Source of the DNA: Flavobacteriales bacterium
GTDB taxonomy: Bacteria; Bacteroidota; Bacteroidia; Flavobacteriales; BACL11
DNA: 18,882 nucleotides
NCBI GenBank assembly: GCA_018664745.1
Contig: JABJNS010000080.1
Span: 1-18,882, forward strand
Reading direction: 5' to 3'
Numbering within the stretch: position 1 is the first letter of the stretch; each line of letters opens with the position of its first letter. Below are positions 16,553-18,882 of the stretch, in pieces. The position numbers were made by a program, and so were the translations under genes. Below the pieces are notes generated by a model. It worked only from the letters and a program-made list of their open reading frames with translations. It did not search any database and was not told the DNA's origin.

Positions 16553-18076
16553 ATGTCAGATAACAGAACCATCAAAAACGCCCTAATTTCCGTATTCCAT
16601 AAGGACGGATTAGCACCAATTGTAAAAAAATTAAATGAGCTAGGCGTAAATATCTACTCAACAGGAGGTACACAAAGCTTTATTGAAGAGCAAGGAATTA
16701 CTGTAAACCGTGTAGAAGACCTTACCACTTACCCATCAATTTTAGGAGGAAGAGTAAAAACTTTACACCCAAATGTATTTGGTGGAATTTTATCCAGAAG
16801 AGAATTAGCAAGTGATAAAGAGCAATTGGAGCAATACAATATCCCTGAGTTTGACTTAGTAATTGTTGACCTTTACCCTTTTGAAAAAACTGTTGCCTCA
16901 GGAGCTGCCGAGCAAGATATTATTGAAAAAATTGATATTGGTGGAATTTCACTAATCCGTGCTGCTGCCAAAAATTTTAAAGATGTATTGATAGTCTCTG
17001 AAATGAGCCAATATGCTGAAACATTAGAAATTTTAAATACTAATGGAGCTAGCACCAACATGGATGAAAGAAGAAGCTTTGCAAAAACTGCTTTCAATGT
17101 TTCCTCTCATTATGATACAGCAATTTTCAATTACTTCAACACCGATAACACACCTGCATTTAAGGAAAGTATTCGTGAAGGAAAAACTTTGCGTTATGGA
17201 GAAAATCCACATCAAAAAGGAACTTTCTATGGAGATTTAGATGCTATGTTCACCAAGCTAAATGGGAAAGAACTTTCCTATAACAACCTATTGGATATTG
17301 ATGCTGCAGTAAACTTAATTAGTGAATTTGAGGAAACTACATTTGTAGTTTTAAAACATAACAATGCTTGTGGTTTAGCTTCTCGCCCATCACTACTTGA
17401 TGCTTGGAATGCTGCATTAGCAGGAGATCCTACTTCAGCTTTTGGAGGTGTACTCATTACCAACCAAGAAGTAGATTTAGCAACTGCTGAAGAAATAAAC
17501 AAACTATTCTATGAAGTGCTTATCGCACCTTCATTTGCAAGTGATGCCCTTGAATTATTAAAAGGGAAAAAGAACAGAGTACTTTTACAACAGAATGAAG
17601 TTGCTTTACCTAATGTACAATTCCGTACCGTACTAAATGGTGTATTACACCAAGATAAAGATTTAAAAAGTGATGCAATTACTGACATGGTAACCGCCAC
17701 TAAACTAGCACCTACACAGGAACAATTAACTGATTTAGTATTTGCTTCCAAAGTATGTAAGCACACAAAATCCAACACGATTGTATTCGCAAAAGGAAAA
17801 CAGTTATTTGCAAGTGGGGTTGGGCAAACATCAAGAGTAGATGCACTAAAACAAGCAGTAGAAAAAGCCAAAAATTTTGGTTTTGATTTGAATGGATGCG
17901 TAATGGCATCAGATGCTTTTTTCCCTTTCCCTGACTGTGTGGAACTGGCAGATAATGCAGGGATAAAAGCAGTAATACAACCAGGGGGCTCAATAAAGGA
18001 TCAACTTTCTATTGATTATTGTAATGCAAACAATATGACAATGGTACTAACAGGAACAAGACATTTTAAACATTAA
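16553..18076 (+). CDS. purH: Bifunctional AICAR formyltransferase/IMP cyclohydrolase
   Basis: Catalyses the last two steps of de novo purine synthesis, from AICAR through FAICAR to IMP. The N-terminal methylglyoxal-synthase-like cyclohydrolase domain (about 1-195) has IYSTGGT (34-40) and GGRVKTLHP (65-73). The transformylase domain has LRYGENPHQ near its start and the catalytic Lys268-His269 in VVLKHNNACG. The C terminus retains CVMASDAFFPFPD and AVIQPGGSIKDQ. Length 507 is typical. The ATG at 16553 gives the standard start. mreB follows 13 bp later, an arrangement I recall as common in Bacteroidota. Confidence 0.97.
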   Translation: MSDNRTIKNALISVFHKDGLAPIVKKLNELGVNIYSTGGTQSFIEEQGITVNRVEDLTTYPSILGGRVKTLHPNVFGGILSRRELASDKEQLEQYNIPEFDLVIVDLYPFEKTVASGAAEQDIIEKIDIGGISLIRAAAKNFKDVLIVSEMSQYAETLEILNTNGASTNMDERRSFAKTAFNVSSHYDTAIFNYFNTDNTPAFKESIREGKTLRYGENPHQKGTFYGDLDAMFTKLNGKELSYNNLLDIDAAVNLISEFEETTFVVLKHNNACGLASRPSLLDAWNAALAGDPTSAFGGVLITNQEVDLATAEEINKLFYEVLIAPSFASDALELLKGKKNRVLLQQNEVALPNVQFRTVLNGVLHQDKDLKSDAITDMVTATKLAPTQEQLTDLVFASKVCKHTKSNTIVFAKGKQLFASGVGQTSRVDALKQAVEKAKNFGFDLNGCVMASDAFFPFPDCVELADNAGIKAVIQPGGSIKDQLSIDYCNANNMTMVLTGTRHFKH

Positions 18077-18089
18077 AAAATAAAGGACT

Positions 18090-18882
18090 ATGGGATTTTT
18101 TGACTTTATGCAAGAAGCAATTGCTATTGATTTAGGAACTGCAAACACACTAATAATTCATAACGACAAAGTAGTTGTGGATGAACCCTCAATTGTTGCT
18201 AAAAACATTAGGACTGGTGAGGTAGTCGCAATTGGAAAAAGAGCCCAACAAATGCACGGAAAAACGCATAAAGAAATTGAAACTTTGCGTCCGTTAAAAG
18301 ATGGTGTTATTGCTGACTTTCAATCCTCAGAGCAAATGATAAGAGGGTTTATTGATATGATTCAAAAGAAAAGATCTATTTTTTCACCATCTTTAAAAAT
18401 GGTAATTTGTATTCCATCAGGAGTAACAGAGGTTGAAAAAAGAGCCGTAATTGACTCAGCAGAACATGCAGGAGCAAAAGATGTTTGGCTAATACACGAG
18501 CCTATGGCAGCAGCTATCGGTATCGGTATTGATGTATTAGAACCAAAAGGAAATATGGTAATTGATATAGGTGGAGGTACTACTGAAATTGCAGTTATCT
18601 CACTTGGTGGTATTGTTTGTGATAAATCAATCAGAATTGCAGGAGATGAGTTTACTGATAACATTAAAAACTACATGAAAACAAGGCACAATATTGCTGT
18701 TGGTGATATTATGGCTGAAAACATAAAAATTAATGTTGGCTCTGCACTAACTGAGCTTGATGAGCCTCCTGCAAACTATGCTGTACATGGTCGAGATTTA
18801 ATGAGTGGAATTCCTAAAGAAGTAATTGTTACTTACAAAGAAATTGCTGGAGCTTTAAATAATTCAATTGAAATGATAGAAG
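18090..18882 (+). CDS. mreB: Rod shape-determining protein MreB (partial, 3' end outside window)
   Basis: Actin-like ATPase that organises lateral cell-wall synthesis at the inner membrane. The first 264 residues are present; the full protein is usually near 340, and the frame is open at the window edge. Landmarks are the phosphate-1 loop IDLGTANT (13-20), ICIPSGVTEVEKRAV (106-120), EPMAAAIG (137-144) and the phosphate-2 loop IDIGGGTTE (158-166). It starts MGFFDFMQE, a slightly longer N terminus than many, which can act as a membrane-binding helix. AAAGGA lies a few bases before the ATG, one of the few Shine-Dalgarno-like sites in the window. mreC and mreD are expected beyond the edge. Confidence 0.95.
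   Translation, partial: MGFFDFMQEAIAIDLGTANTLIIHNDKVVVDEPSIVAKNIRTGEVVAIGKRAQQMHGKTHKEIETLRPLKDGVIADFQSSEQMIRGFIDMIQKKRSIFSPSLKMVICIPSGVTEVEKRAVIDSAEHAGAKDVWLIHEPMAAAIGIGIDVLEPKGNMVIDIGGGTTEIAVISLGGIVCDKSIRIAGDEFTDNIKNYMKTRHNIAVGDIMAENIKINVGSALTELDEPPANYAVHGRDLMSGIPKEVIVTYKEIAGALNNSIEMIE

Overview
The window is AT-rich and densely coded, with short intergenic gaps. It looks like chromosomal housekeeping DNA from a Bacteroidota bacterium, most likely a Flavobacteriales relative. Three things suggest this. Most starts lack a clear Shine-Dalgarno sequence, and several upstream regions carry the Bacteroidota -7 element TAnnTTTG. Protein variants match that phylum, such as NFPYNIS in RsmA and the GAACAVPAIM gate in FeoB. 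The gene pairings (sprT-like with manC, rsmA with mgtE, purH with mreB) also fit. The lineage call is inference from recall, not from a search.

Layout. On the minus strand, 17-4217 reads as one iron-uptake-led operon: a 42-residue lipoprotein, feoA, feoB, a SprT-like zinc protein and manC. feoA/feoB and feoB/sprT overlap. On the plus strand, 4260-8766 holds mlaE, mlaF, rsmA, mgtE and a D-2-hydroxyacid dehydrogenase, all overlapping or nearly touching. The two operons diverge from a 42-bp gap. On the minus strand, 8744-11832 holds aspartate kinase (upstream) and a nitronate-monooxygenase-like protein that appears to have its own promoter. The latter overlaps the dehydrogenase tail to tail by 23 bp. 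On the plus strand, 11926-16440 holds a diphosphate-type phosphofructokinase followed with no gap by mfd, which must start at TTG. From 16553 purH is followed by mreB, which runs off the window end.

Function. The genes cover ferrous iron and magnesium transport, lipid transport across the envelope, GDP-mannose supply, ribosome maturation, lysine/threonine-family amino acid entry, glycolysis, transcription-coupled repair, purine synthesis and cell shape. No mobile element, CRISPR array, phage gene, tRNA or rRNA was seen, and every gene appears intact within the window.

The least ordinary items are three: the tiny cysteine-bearing lipoprotein heading the feo genes, the inverted repeat beside a -7 element in front of feoA, and the divergent, cysteine-rich member of the nitronate monooxygenase/FabK fold. 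I saw no convincing new multi-gene defence or biosynthetic system. No stretch above 300 bases lacks a gene.
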